Shown here one piece after another: positions 1 through 9,709 of a stretch of DNA of 64,000 bases. The notes under the pieces were generated by a model that did no database searches, was not told where the DNA came from, and was given only the letters and a program-made list of their open reading frames with translations. The DNA is from Elusimicrobiaceae bacterium. GTDB lineage: Bacteria > Elusimicrobiota > Elusimicrobia > Elusimicrobiales > Elusimicrobiaceae. The DNA lies in assembly GCA_017520185.1 (NCBI GenBank), contig JAFXGO010000008.1, positions 124,001-188,000 on the forward strand, read 5' to 3'. Within the stretch, counting starts at the first letter, position 1; every line of letters begins with the position of its first letter. The position numbers and the translations under genes were made by a program.

Positions 1-1
1 C

Positions 2-1420
2 CCTTGGCTGCGTCAGGCGCAGGGCGGAGCGGATAAAGCGCAATTTCTGACAGATTTATTCAATGCAAAAATGGTTGAAAAAACACGTCAGGAAACGGAA
101 AAAGAATTGAGCAAATATCAAACTTCTTCCGGCGGATACAGTTGGTTAGCAGGCGGAAATGCCAGCCAATACCTTACCATGAATGTCCTGTCCGGCTTTG
201 CGCAAGTTTTGCGTTATGGAGGGAAAATCCCCCAGAAAAGCGCTCAAAAAGCATTGGCCTGGTTGGCCCCGCGCATTGAAGAAGATTTGCAGAAAAATCC
301 CCCCTCTTTTCATGGGGTGGCCCATGCATTGTATGCGGCCTATGTCTATACCGCATTTCCGCAAGAGTGGAAGGAAGTTTCCTCCGCACCTGTACGCAAA
401 TGGTTAGATTATGCAGACAAGCATAGCGCTTTTATGACTCCTCTGGGGCAAACGTATGCGGCGGCAGCCTATTTCCGCTTGCAAGAGGATACCAAAGCGC
501 AAAATTATATGGGTCTGGTGCTTTCCACCATGAAAACCGACCCTGTGACGGGTGCTTATTTTGCGCCGGAAGCGCAAAGTTGGCTATGGTACAACGATAC
601 CATTGCTACGCAAGCGGTCACCTTGCGCACTTTATTAGAACTCCGTCCCGAAGCCACCGAGCAAGCCAGTGCTATGGTTAAGTGGTTGTTGTTTAACCGC
701 AAAGCCCAAGCATGGAACTCCACTACACAAACGGCAGAAGCCATCTATGCTTTGCTGGAATATATGACCAGAAACGGCATTTTGGACGACCCTGCCGAAT
801 ATACCATCACATGGGGTGACGAACACAAAAAAATTGCTTTTGAACCGTTTGATTGGACGGAACAACTGGTTTGGACACAGCAAGCCTCTGACGTAAACCC
901 TCAGTATTATTCCGCACAAGTGACCAAACGCGCCGGTTTAACGGGCTTTGCCACCTTAGATGCTATATACACAACGCAAAAAGCCTTACCTTCGCCAAAA
1001 GGGGTGCTGAATGTATCGCGCAGATATTTACTCAAATATACGGAAAACGGAATAGAAAAAGTGCGTGAAATTTTGCCCGAAGAAGAAATACCCGTCGGGG
1101 CGGAAATAGAGGTACGTTTGACTTTACAAACCGCCTCTGCCTTTGACTTTGTAGTATTAACAGACCCCAAACCGGCCGGTTTTGAAAATACCGAATTATT
1201 AAGCGGTTGGAGTTGGGACATCTTGCCCACGTACCGCGAGTATAGAGATGCCTCCACCCACTTCTTTTTAGACCGCGTACCGGCGGGTGAATATAGTTTC
1301 TCCTACACATTGCGTCCCACTCTGCAGGGAGAATATCACATCTTGCCCGCACAAGTACAGTCTATGTACGCACCGGAATTTTCCGCCCATACAGACGGTG
1401 ACAAAATCTACATTAAATAA
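2..1420 (+). CDS. Alpha-2-macroglobulin family protein, C-terminal part (5' end outside window)
   Basis: The reading frame is open from base 2, so the gene starts before the window; only about 472 C-terminal residues are visible. The visible part has the alpha-helical thioester-domain repeats (stretches such as SSGGYSWLAGG and TQTAEAIYALLEY) and then the receptor-binding-like end (DRVPAGEYSFSYTLRPTLQGEY...MYAPEFSAHT). The same two regions occur at the end of the complete paralogue at 3935-9586. The family consists of large periplasmic protease-trapping proteins. The CxEQ thioester segment would lie upstream, so whether this copy can form a thioester is unknown. It converges on the pilin remnant and pbpC and ends at a strong terminator. 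Confidence 0.85.
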   Translation, partial: PWLRQAQGGADKAQFLTDLFNAKMVEKTRQETEKELSKYQTSSGGYSWLAGGNASQYLTMNVLSGFAQVLRYGGKIPQKSAQKALAWLAPRIEEDLQKNPPSFHGVAHALYAAYVYTAFPQEWKEVSSAPVRKWLDYADKHSAFMTPLGQTYAAAAYFRLQEDTKAQNYMGLVLSTMKTDPVTGAYFAPEAQSWLWYNDTIATQAVTLRTLLELRPEATEQASAMVKWLLFNRKAQAWNSTTQTAEAIYALLEYMTRNGILDDPAEYTITWGDEHKKIAFEPFDWTEQLVWTQQASDVNPQYYSAQVTKRAGLTGFATLDAIYTTQKALPSPKGVLNVSRRYLLKYTENGIEKVREILPEEEIPVGAEIEVRLTLQTASAFDFVVLTDPKPAGFENTELLSGWSWDILPTYREYRDASTHFFLDRVPAGEYSFSYTLRPTLQGEYHILPAQVQSMYAPEFSAHTDGDKIYIK

Positions 1421-1426
1421 AGATAA

Positions 1427-1460
1427 AAAAACCCGAGTTCTTTACAGAACTCGGGTTTTT
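1427..1460. terminator. Bidirectional rho-independent terminator
   Basis: A perfect 15-bp stem (1427-1441 with 1446-1460) with a 4-base loop, A-run on the left and T-run on the right. It lies 6 bases after the macroglobulin stop and just beyond the end of the minus-strand pilin remnant, so it can stop transcription from both sides. Confidence 0.9.
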
Positions 1461-1473
1461 AAATACAGATATT

Positions 1474-1730
1474 TTATTCTACATAACAATTATTGGAAGC
1501 AGTAGTTCCCACACCGGAAGTACACCCCGATCCGCCAATCGACATTCCCAATCTTTTACATAGACTAACATCTTCTGATAAACAATGTCTCTTTCCATTT
1601 ACTAAACTCTATACCGGATATGTAAGTCCACCGGAAGCAGTTCGTCGGAAAGCCACTGAACCGGCATCGGAACCCGAGATATCAATTAGATAACAATTCA
1701 ATCAGCGTAAAACCGCCGACATTTTTAAAT
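1474..1730 (-). pseudogene. Degraded type IV pilin-like gene
   Basis: Read on the minus strand, bases near 1690-1722 encode a prepilin signature (VGGFTLIELL) followed directly by a stop codon. A second frame from about 1680 down to 1474 encodes a cysteine- and glycine-rich tail with one internal stop (SGSDAGSVAFRR..., then GGSGCTSGVGTTASNNCYVE and TAA). Such tails are like the ends of the intact pilins in this window. No ATG precedes the prepilin motif in frame, and the middle of the protein is missing. The simplest reading is a pilin gene that has lost its central part and acquired stops. The rest of the 1421-1817 gap is AT-rich with no other gene seen. Confidence 0.7.
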
Positions 1731-1817
1731 GTTTTTTTTATAAATTTTTATCCTCTTTCATTTTATTTTCACTACCCTTAATTTCTAACAAAAAAGAACC
1801 TTTCAACTCTTTTTCTC

Positions 1818-3938
1818 TTACAATACTTTAAAGTGGGTGTGGGCAATCTCCTCAGCACAAACCACTTGCACCTCAAATTCCCCCTCTTTTAAAGCAAACC
1901 AAACTTCCGTACCATTTTCCGCTAAAGGTTGTCCATTAATTTTCCACTCACAAGAAGCAGCCGTTTTAGAAACCTGCAAAAGTATTTGTTGTGCTTGCGG
2001 CGGTAAAGAGGGGTCATAGTTAAAAATATCATTCTCCGCAGGAAAAACAAAGTGCAACGGGGTTTGTGCCGGCTCATGTTCAGCCCTGCAATATGTTTTT
2101 GGCTGTGTACCCTGTACAAAAAGTTCTTCTTTCACATGCCTACATTCGGGCCCTGCCAGCAAAGCGGTTTCTTGGCAAACAAGCGCAGAAATTACATCAT
2201 AAGGACGCGCAAATTCACCGCCGGGATACTTGGTTTGAGCGTAGGACAAAACATCACGCAAAACAGGTGCCGCGCCCGAAATACCGGACACTTTTTGCAT
2301 GGAAGCGGCATCAAAATTTCCCACCCATACGGCTACGGTAATACGCGGTGTGTATCCAATGGCAAAATTGTCTTTATAATCCTTACTGGTACCCGTTTTT
2401 GAAGCAGCAGCAAAAGGAAAATTCAACGGGGAATTAAGGCCAAAAGCATCGGCGCGGGCGGCATTGTCTGCCAATATATCGGTAAGAATATAGCTGATCG
2501 TTTCCGGCAAGACTCGTTTAACGGTTGTCGGTTGGCTTATCAACGGATTTTGGGCAAAGACCACCGGCCGCAAAATACCTCCGCGTGCTAACGTAGCATA
2601 GGCGTTGGCCAACTCCAACAAAGTCACTTCTCCGCCGCCTAAAGCCAACCCAAGCCCATAAAAATCTGCCGGTTTTGATAAAGAATGAAATCCAAACTCG
2701 TGCAAAAACTCCAAAACCGCTCCCGCCCCCAGCGGTTCGGCCGCTTTGATAACGGGTACATTGTAAGAATTGGCAAGCGCTTTACGCACAGTGACCGCAC
2801 CATGAAAGCGTTCATCATAATTGCGCGGACGATATCCCCCATCAAAAAAGGTATCCTCGTCTTTCAAAAGGCTGGCCGCTGTCAGCCCATGTTGCATAGC
2901 AAGTCCGTATACAAAGGGTTTCAATGCAGAGCCCGGTTGGCGCATGGCACTCACACCGTCCACTTGCCCTTGATTTTTAGTATCAAAAAAATCAGCCGAC
3001 CCTACATAAGCCAGCACCTCACCGCTTGTATTGTCTAACACCACCACTGCGCCATTAGTGACGTGGTTGTCTTTTAATAAAGTCAAATGGTTGCGCAGAG
3101 AGTTTTCAGCATAGAGTTGTAAGTCTTTGTCTAAGGTGCTTTCTACTGTGCCGGAAGGGGCGTCTTTTAAAAGACGGCGGACAAAATGCGGCGCCTGAAA
3201 AGGCCTGTCCCCGCGCTCAACACCCAAAGGCTCTGCCAAAGCCATTTCATATAAAGAAGAAGATATGGCTCCCACCTGTTTCATGGCTTGCAAAACTTTG
3301 TTTCTTTTCTCTAAAGCCCCTTGAGGATTTTGAAGTGGATTTAAGCGAGTAGGGGCCTGTATCAATCCCACCAATAATGCTGCTTGCGCCAAAGAAACTT
3401 CTTTGGCAGGCACTGCAAAATAATATAACGAAGCCGCTTGTACCCCTTGCGTTAAATTTCCCAATGATACAGAATTAAGGTACTGTTCTAAAATTTCTTC
3501 TTTGCTATGTTGATAGTCCCAATATAAAGCCAAAAAAGCCTCTTTTAGTTTTCCGCCCATATTTTTTTTTGTGGAATATTGCATACGCACTACTTGTTGC
3601 GTAATGGTAGACGCACCCGAAATCACCCTGCCTGCTTTGATATTTTGCCACAAGGCGCGCAAAATGGCTTTAGGATCTATTCCATAATGACGGTAAAAAC
3701 GTCGATCTTCCACCGCTACTGACGCCTGCAAAAGCCACACTGACATTCTGTCCAATGAAACCCATTGCTGGTAGGTCTGTTGCGGCGTTAAAGAGCTGCG
3801 CAAAGCAGTACCATAACGGTCTGTGACGGTGACTGAGGGCCGGCCCATTGAAGAAGAACCAAAAGCCTGCCCCAAAGAGACCGTTGATGAGATTAATAAA
3901 AAACCCAATACCGTTAAGAAAAATCTTCTTCCTTTCAT
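1818..3938 (-). CDS. pbpC: Penicillin-binding protein 1C (glycosyltransferase/transpeptidase)
   Basis: A 706-residue bifunctional peptidoglycan synthase. Residues 1-25 form a signal anchor. The family 51 glycosyltransferase domain has its catalytic Glu77 in EDRRFYRH and a GASTITQQ motif near residue 108. The transpeptidase domain has Ser337 in the SALK box, an SYN box and a KTG box. A C-terminal domain of about 90 residues matches the PBP1C-specific extension. The gene overlaps the macroglobulin gene by ATGA (3935-3938), so the two are translationally coupled. This macroglobulin-PBP1C pairing is widespread in Gram-negative bacteria and is thought to link protease defence to wall repair after envelope breach. 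Confidence 0.95.
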   Translation of the reverse strand: MKGRRFFLTVLGFLLISSTVSLGQAFGSSSMGRPSVTVTDRYGTALRSSLTPQQTYQQWVSLDRMSVWLLQASVAVEDRRFYRHYGIDPKAILRALWQNIKAGRVISGASTITQQVVRMQYSTKKNMGGKLKEAFLALYWDYQHSKEEILEQYLNSVSLGNLTQGVQAASLYYFAVPAKEVSLAQAALLVGLIQAPTRLNPLQNPQGALEKRNKVLQAMKQVGAISSSLYEMALAEPLGVERGDRPFQAPHFVRRLLKDAPSGTVESTLDKDLQLYAENSLRNHLTLLKDNHVTNGAVVVLDNTSGEVLAYVGSADFFDTKNQGQVDGVSAMRQPGSALKPFVYGLAMQHGLTAASLLKDEDTFFDGGYRPRNYDERFHGAVTVRKALANSYNVPVIKAAEPLGAGAVLEFLHEFGFHSLSKPADFYGLGLALGGGEVTLLELANAYATLARGGILRPVVFAQNPLISQPTTVKRVLPETISYILTDILADNAARADAFGLNSPLNFPFAAASKTGTSKDYKDNFAIGYTPRITVAVWVGNFDAASMQKVSGISGAAPVLRDVLSYAQTKYPGGEFARPYDVISALVCQETALLAGPECRHVKEELFVQGTQPKTYCRAEHEPAQTPLHFVFPAENDIFNYDPSLPPQAQQILLQVSKTAASCEWKINGQPLAENGTEVWFALKEGEFEVQVVCAEEIAHTHFKVL

Positions 3939-6900
3939 GGTTTTTGTATTTCTAGGGTTCCCGTTTTATTTCTTCCAAAAACCGAAGGATCATACATTTG
4001 GCTGGCCCACAAACTTGGATAAGCAAATCTGCCGGCCGTTCGGGCCTGCACCCAATAACTATACTCATGTTCTCCGGCGGGCAGGTAATCGGCAAAGGCA
4101 ACAAAACGGTCATCATATTTTTCATTTCTGGCAAAATAATTTGGCTTTACGGATTTTTCAGCTGCGGGGACTGCTTGAGTGGCTAACTCTGTTTGCACAA
4201 TTTCAAAACCGGCCGGAATGAAATCTTCCAACACAACAAATGAACGTGAAACGGCAGACTCTACATTAAGCACTACTTTGTAGCGTTGGCCTTCTTGTAA
4301 TTGCTGGACGGGGGTCCCCTGCAAGTCCACTATTTTCCGGCTCACGGCAAACCCTGCGTTTAAAGATTTATCGTAAGACTTGGGGGTATAAACTTGAGAG
4401 AGGGAGTAATACAATGTCCCTGTGCCGGATTTATTCATTTTCACACGTACTTCATCTGTCCCCTGATAAACCGATTGCATGGGCCACTGCGCCTCTTGGC
4501 TTTGGTTATCGCGGCCTTTAAAGGTCTTTTTCAGCACTTCTTTTTCATCAAAAGAAACCGTTGCCTTAAAATTCACCGAACCATTTTCTTTTAAACTATA
4601 GTAGGTATATAAGGCCGAAAATGCCGCCGCGTTAGAATGCGTATTTTGCCAGTGTCCTTGATGATTTAATTGCTCAAGCAACCAACGGACTGCCTGATAA
4701 GGCTGGGGCAAATAATCCCCCGTCTTTAACAAAGCCTGCAAACAAAGAGCCGTCACTTTTTCATCATTAATCGGCAACCAGGTTTGCTCCTGTTTTTCTG
4801 CAAAGTGTAAGGTCTGAGCACCGTAAACAGCATGGTTTAAAAGACCTTGCGCCAGCTCGTCTTGCACCTGTTTGGATTGGTTTAACAAAGGCGCACTTTG
4901 CAACAAATAGGCTTGAGCCGATACGGAGAGAGCATTTCTTTGGCTATAGAGATTATTAAACTGTCCCGTCATTTTTTCTCCGTACAAGGACAACACATAC
5001 ACCGCATAAGCACGCACTGTTTTGTCAGCAGAGGCGGAATAATCAAAAGCATAGTTCCTATCATCTGAGAAAACCCCCTTCAACCAAGATAAGGCCTTCT
5101 TGACGGAACTGTCCGGCAAGCCGTATCCGGCCTTTTGTGCCCAGTATGCAACTTCTAACGCATACGCAGTGACATACGGGTCTGCCGTAAAAGAGGGCCA
5201 ATAAGCATACCCCCCCGAAGATGCCTGATATTGGGGCATTTGGTCCAAACTCTCCTGTACGGTTTTACGATAGGATTCATCTTGCACAAGAGAGAAATCT
5301 TTCAACAATTCCTCCCCCTGTATTAAAGGCCATATTTTAGACATTCGCTGCTCTAAACAATCATAGGGATAATTAAGCAAATACAACAGCCCTCCGCGTA
5401 AATTTAACAAGGCCGTCGATGCCAAAGATAACTCCACTAAAGACGGGGCATCTTTATTAATAGATGAGGGCTTGCCCAAAAGTTGTTCTTCCTCTTTGTC
5501 AGTAGCACTATACAAAGCCAATGTTTGTGGCTTTTCCACTTCTACAATGGCAATCTTTTTCTCCACTGCGTCTTGATAAAGGGCAGATTCCGCCCGAAAA
5601 GACACCTTTGCTTCTTCCTTTTTGGTGGCTTTGCAAGGCCAAGAAATTTCTGCGCTTTTTCCTTTTTCTAAAGAAAGAGAATGTACTTTCTCCGTCAGGG
5701 CAAGGCCCCCTTGCGCATGTGCCCACACTTTTAAAGAAGCTAAATCTTCTGAGTAGTTATGCACGATGGCCGAACAATTAAATGTATCTGTTTCTCTGGC
5801 AAAACGCGGCAATTTAGGGGTAATCATTAAAGGTTTTGAAACGGTAAAGTCTTGCTGTGTGGCGCCGAATTCCGCCACCGTAGCCGCTACCGCCATTACC
5901 CGAAAAGTAGTTAAATTATCCGGCAAAGTAAATTTAATATGGCCTCTGCCTTTGGAATCGGTGCGAAGTTGACCATTGAAGTAGGGCGTAAACTCAAAGT
6001 GACTGCGCAAGTCTGTCCCGTCAAATTTGGAAGATGCAGCACCGCCCCCACCGCGATTTTCCCCTTTTTCGCCAAAATTACGCTGACCGATTAAGAAAAC
6101 TCTGTTATCAGCCGTCAACACAGACAGGGCTTGCATACCATAAAAATCATCTAACAAATTCGGCGTTTTGTATTGCGTCAAGGCCAAAATACCTTCGTCC
6201 ACCACCATCAATGTAATATCTGCCGATACCGGTTTATCCGAACGCGAAGTTTCTATCTTTACATTTACTTCTTCTCCGGGTTGATAGTCAGGTTTATCCA
6301 ATGAAACTCTCGTTTGAATTTCCCGCTCTTTTTGAGAAAGTGTTAAATTGACGTAGCCTGTTTTTCCTTGTGGCTTAGCCAAATCTAAGCCTTGCTCATC
6401 AAATTTAGGCTCTGCCGCGCGACCTTTGATTAAAGTGACCCCTACAAAAACATTGGGCAGATAATTTGACTTCATGGGAACGGATATATAATCAGCTCCG
6501 GCCGATATGGGCACCGTCCATGCATCTAACACGCCTTCTCTTTCCACCGTCACCAAGGCTAGGGCATTTTCGTAAGGGCTTTGTACCAAAATACGGGCTG
6601 TATCCGTAGTGTCATATTGGGTTTTATCTTGCTTTAAAACCAAAATATCATCATCATTTTGTTTCCAATAGGCTTTCCCTTTTCCGTATACGATAAATTC
6701 AAAACCGCCCAGCACCTTTCTTCCGCTTTCATCGACACTTTGCAAAACTACCTGATAAACACCGGCTTCTTCGGGTGTGAAAGAAAAGTCATACCCTTGC
6801 CGCTTTACAGAAAAAGACTGCGTGTGAATTTCTTTTACACGACGTTGCGTAATCCACTCCAGCCTACCAAATAAACCATTTTTTCTAACGCTTAAATATT

Positions 6901-9586
6901 CTTCCTTCTGTATTTTAGCCGTCACTTTAGCAGCCTCTATCGCCTCTGCTTCCAAAGAGACCGCCTGAATATGCGCTTGGGCTGTTTCGCCCAATTCTAT
7001 TTGGGAAGAAGCCATCTTGCTGCCCAGATAAAAAGAGGCCGGATTTACAAAAACCGATTGCCGCGCAAACAATTGCTGACCGGACATATCTTGCACGCTG
7101 ACTTGCGCATGAACGCGCTGAGGCCAGGCAATTTTTGGCAAAGGCACTGAAAAGTTAATTTTCCCCTTTTCATCTAAAGTGGCAGAAGATTGTACCAATA
7201 AATTATTACTTTCCGGCAAATCTTCCGTTAAGAAATAGGGCATAAATTCATAGTCTTCAAACTTGTCAGCAGAAAAGAAAGAACGCGTTTTTCGTACGCT
7301 CCAATTTACTTTTCCCTCTGATACCGGCGCACCGAATAAATAATCAGCCGATACGGAAAATTCGGCCGTTTCACCGCCGATATATTGATCTTTTAGCGCA
7401 CTTACGGAAATGGCAAAATCTGCTTGCTCTACGGCTTCTACACGTACGGAGACATAACCGTCGCTTTGGCCGCCAATCTCCTCAAAATAGATTTGCCAAA
7501 GACCCGTAGGGGCATTTTTAGGCAAGTCAAAACGTGCAGAAAAACTGCCACTGTTTTCTTGGTAAAAAACCTCTTGTTCATAGGCATTGTCGCCACGTGA
7601 GTTGAATATTTTAAGGGTTCCCTTTTTTTGCTGAGGCAAGGTCCATTTTCCGTTCTTTTTATGACGAGAAATACCCTTTATATAGATTGTTTCTTCAGGG
7701 CGATAAATACCTCTGTCTGTAAACAATACCGTTTTAGCGGTGTTTTGCATAGGCTGATAATCATAATTAATTTGAAAGCGCCACGGCTCTAAACCACTAT
7801 TCCAACTGCTGGCCAGTACCGCATCACCGCCACTGCTGGTGACAAAAGCATACAAAGTGGGGTTGGACCATTGATTTTTGCTGCGGGCTTTAAGCGCAGC
7901 AGTGCCCGGTGCCCAAGCCAAACCGTTGGCATCGGTACTTCCTTTCCATAAGGTAGTATTGGTATCGTCTTTTAACTCTATGCTATGACCGCCTTTGGGC
8001 TCACCGCTTTGCAAAGAAGTGACCCAAATCAAGGTATTTTCGGCAGAAGATTTTAAAGTAATGCCCAAATCGGTAATATTATCGGTAGCATTAACCCAAC
8101 AATACCCCTCTTTTCTATGACGGGAAGGTACTTTGACCTGTGAAAAAATAATACTGTTTTGACCGGTGGGATTGAATTTCTTTAGATCCAAATAGGTTTT
8201 TTGTGTTTTGTCTTCTCTGATGTGGAAGGGATAGGCTGCGTTATATTGCAAATCGGCTTGTTTGATTTCTGCCTCACCGCAATAAGGAATATTTTTTTGT
8301 AAAAAGGGAATAAAGTTGGATTTATTGAAACGTGCAGCACGCACATCTAATTGTTTGGCATTAAGCACATCAATCGGATGTTTGGGCGGGAAATAACTTT
8401 CCAACACACCGTTTCCCCCCTGAAAATCAACTGCAGGACAATAGCCGCTATTTTCAAAATTTAATGTTTGTTCTTTCCCTAATGTCTGTCCGTAAATATC
8501 AGGCAACTGCTTATCTATGACTATCGTCAGAGGTTGTTGGGGAGTCATATTTACAAAAGAAAGTGGCATTGCAAAATAGCCACCGCCGGGGATATCCCCA
8601 TTATATTGACGACCTAAAGTTTGTTTTTCTTGTTCGGTTAATGTACGCAAAGCACCTTGTGGCGAAACCCGAATGTGTTTTAGTAAATCTTCCAATCTCA
8701 CCGGAGAAGAAAATTGAATTTGAGCCTCATAGGGCAAACACCCTTGAGAAACGATGGATTTAATAACTAAGGCAGGGTATGTAAAGAAATGAGAAACAAA
8801 AGGATCTTTCAGGCCCAAATCTCCCTGTTTGGCACGTAAGGAAGAATTTATCGTTAAAGTAATTTGAGTCCCAACAGGTAATGATTTTTGTGGTTTAATA
8901 ACAAATAAATTCTCTTCTTTTACCCAAGAGAATTGTTCTTTATGTTCTTCTTTCGTAATACTTCGTACGGCAAAAGGCACCTGCACCGTTTGTTCTTGAC
9001 GTACTATTTTTTCTTGTAGAAAACGCTCTTTTAATTGTTCCCACCAGGTTAATGGTTTTAGGGTTTGATAACTCAGTGTAAGCGATGCGGGCACACTGGC
9101 CAAATCGACCGCTTGGGAAAGGCGAACAAAAATAAGAGGATTTAAGTCTATCCATTGTTCTTGATCGGCAGGCAAAACCCCTTCTACGGTTAAACGAGGG
9201 GTAGTGAAAGTAAAGCAATAATCTTGCGCCAGCCCTTGCCCAGATACCGCAGATTGAAATCCAGCAGCTAAAACAACGTTATACTCCGTTGATAGCGGCC
9301 AGTTGTCTTCCGGCTCAAATTGCAATGTTTGCGTACCCACGTAGCGGCAGCTCCCTTTAACGGAAGGAGTAATCTTAATAGGGCACTGATCCTCGGCAAA
9401 AGCATTTTGCTCGCTCAGCGCAACCACCGGCTGATTAAAGGTAATACTGATAGGCAAACGCCCCTGCGCGCTTTCTTCCCCTTTGGGAGATGCTGCCACC
9501 ACTTTTAAAGGCTCGGCCGTCCAAGCACTTGCCGTAAAAATAAAAAAAGACAACAACACAGATAAAAGACATTTATAAATTTTCAT
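3935..9586 (-). CDS. Alpha-2-macroglobulin with intact thioester motif
   Basis: An 1883-residue secreted protein with an N-terminal signal peptide (hydrophobic core residues 6-20, cleavage likely after SAWTA) and no clear lipobox, unlike the lipoprotein form in E. coli. It has bacterial macroglobulin domains throughout; the MG/bait half precedes the thioester domain. The thioester motif is CLEQ, with Cys1410 and Gln1413 in YPYDCLEQRM, so it should form the covalent protease trap. The C-terminal domain ends near VFGRNKT. Shine-Dalgarno GAGGAA precedes the ATG. It is the first gene of a two-gene unit with pbpC. Assignment is firm; the target protease is unknown. Confidence 0.95.
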   Translation of the reverse strand: MKIYKCLLSVLLSFFIFTASAWTAEPLKVVAASPKGEESAQGRLPISITFNQPVVALSEQNAFAEDQCPIKITPSVKGSCRYVGTQTLQFEPEDNWPLSTEYNVVLAAGFQSAVSGQGLAQDYCFTFTTPRLTVEGVLPADQEQWIDLNPLIFVRLSQAVDLASVPASLTLSYQTLKPLTWWEQLKERFLQEKIVRQEQTVQVPFAVRSITKEEHKEQFSWVKEENLFVIKPQKSLPVGTQITLTINSSLRAKQGDLGLKDPFVSHFFTYPALVIKSIVSQGCLPYEAQIQFSSPVRLEDLLKHIRVSPQGALRTLTEQEKQTLGRQYNGDIPGGGYFAMPLSFVNMTPQQPLTIVIDKQLPDIYGQTLGKEQTLNFENSGYCPAVDFQGGNGVLESYFPPKHPIDVLNAKQLDVRAARFNKSNFIPFLQKNIPYCGEAEIKQADLQYNAAYPFHIREDKTQKTYLDLKKFNPTGQNSIIFSQVKVPSRHRKEGYCWVNATDNITDLGITLKSSAENTLIWVTSLQSGEPKGGHSIELKDDTNTTLWKGSTDANGLAWAPGTAALKARSKNQWSNPTLYAFVTSSGGDAVLASSWNSGLEPWRFQINYDYQPMQNTAKTVLFTDRGIYRPEETIYIKGISRHKKNGKWTLPQQKKGTLKIFNSRGDNAYEQEVFYQENSGSFSARFDLPKNAPTGLWQIYFEEIGGQSDGYVSVRVEAVEQADFAISVSALKDQYIGGETAEFSVSADYLFGAPVSEGKVNWSVRKTRSFFSADKFEDYEFMPYFLTEDLPESNNLLVQSSATLDEKGKINFSVPLPKIAWPQRVHAQVSVQDMSGQQLFARQSVFVNPASFYLGSKMASSQIELGETAQAHIQAVSLEAEAIEAAKVTAKIQKEEYLSVRKNGLFGRLEWITQRRVKEIHTQSFSVKRQGYDFSFTPEEAGVYQVVLQSVDESGRKVLGGFEFIVYGKGKAYWKQNDDDILVLKQDKTQYDTTDTARILVQSPYENALALVTVEREGVLDAWTVPISAGADYISVPMKSNYLPNVFVGVTLIKGRAAEPKFDEQGLDLAKPQGKTGYVNLTLSQKEREIQTRVSLDKPDYQPGEEVNVKIETSRSDKPVSADITLMVVDEGILALTQYKTPNLLDDFYGMQALSVLTADNRVFLIGQRNFGEKGENRGGGGAASSKFDGTDLRSHFEFTPYFNGQLRTDSKGRGHIKFTLPDNLTTFRVMAVAATVAEFGATQQDFTVSKPLMITPKLPRFARETDTFNCSAIVHNYSEDLASLKVWAHAQGGLALTEKVHSLSLEKGKSAEISWPCKATKKEEAKVSFRAESALYQDAVEKKIAIVEVEKPQTLALYSATDKEEEQLLGKPSSINKDAPSLVELSLASTALLNLRGGLLYLLNYPYDCLEQRMSKIWPLIQGEELLKDFSLVQDESYRKTVQESLDQMPQYQASSGGYAYWPSFTADPYVTAYALEVAYWAQKAGYGLPDSSVKKALSWLKGVFSDDRNYAFDYSASADKTVRAYAVYVLSLYGEKMTGQFNNLYSQRNALSVSAQAYLLQSAPLLNQSKQVQDELAQGLLNHAVYGAQTLHFAEKQEQTWLPINDEKVTALCLQALLKTGDYLPQPYQAVRWLLEQLNHQGHWQNTHSNAAAFSALYTYYSLKENGSVNFKATVSFDEKEVLKKTFKGRDNQSQEAQWPMQSVYQGTDEVRVKMNKSGTGTLYYSLSQVYTPKSYDKSLNAGFAVSRKIVDLQGTPVQQLQEGQRYKVVLNVESAVSRSFVVLEDFIPAGFEIVQTELATQAVPAAEKSVKPNYFARNEKYDDRFVAFADYLPAGEHEYSYWVQARTAGRFAYPSLWASQMYDPSVFGRNKTGTLEIQKP

Positions 9587-9663
9587 AGTTTCCTCTGGTT
9601 TAGATAGATATCTTTATTTTATCTTTTTCTCTGCCAAAGAAACGAAACAAAAAAATATTACAT

Positions 9664-9692
9664 AAAAAAGCCCCGCCGTTTGGCGAGGCTTT
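9664..9692 (-). terminator. Rho-independent terminator of the outer-membrane barrel gene
   Basis: An 11-bp stem (9667-9677 with 9682-9692, one T-G wobble) with a 4-base loop, followed on the minus strand by a U-run. It lies 17 bases after the barrel gene stop and upstream of the macroglobulin gene. Confidence 0.8.
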
Positions 9693-9709
9693 GCAGCAAA
9701 CTTAACAAA

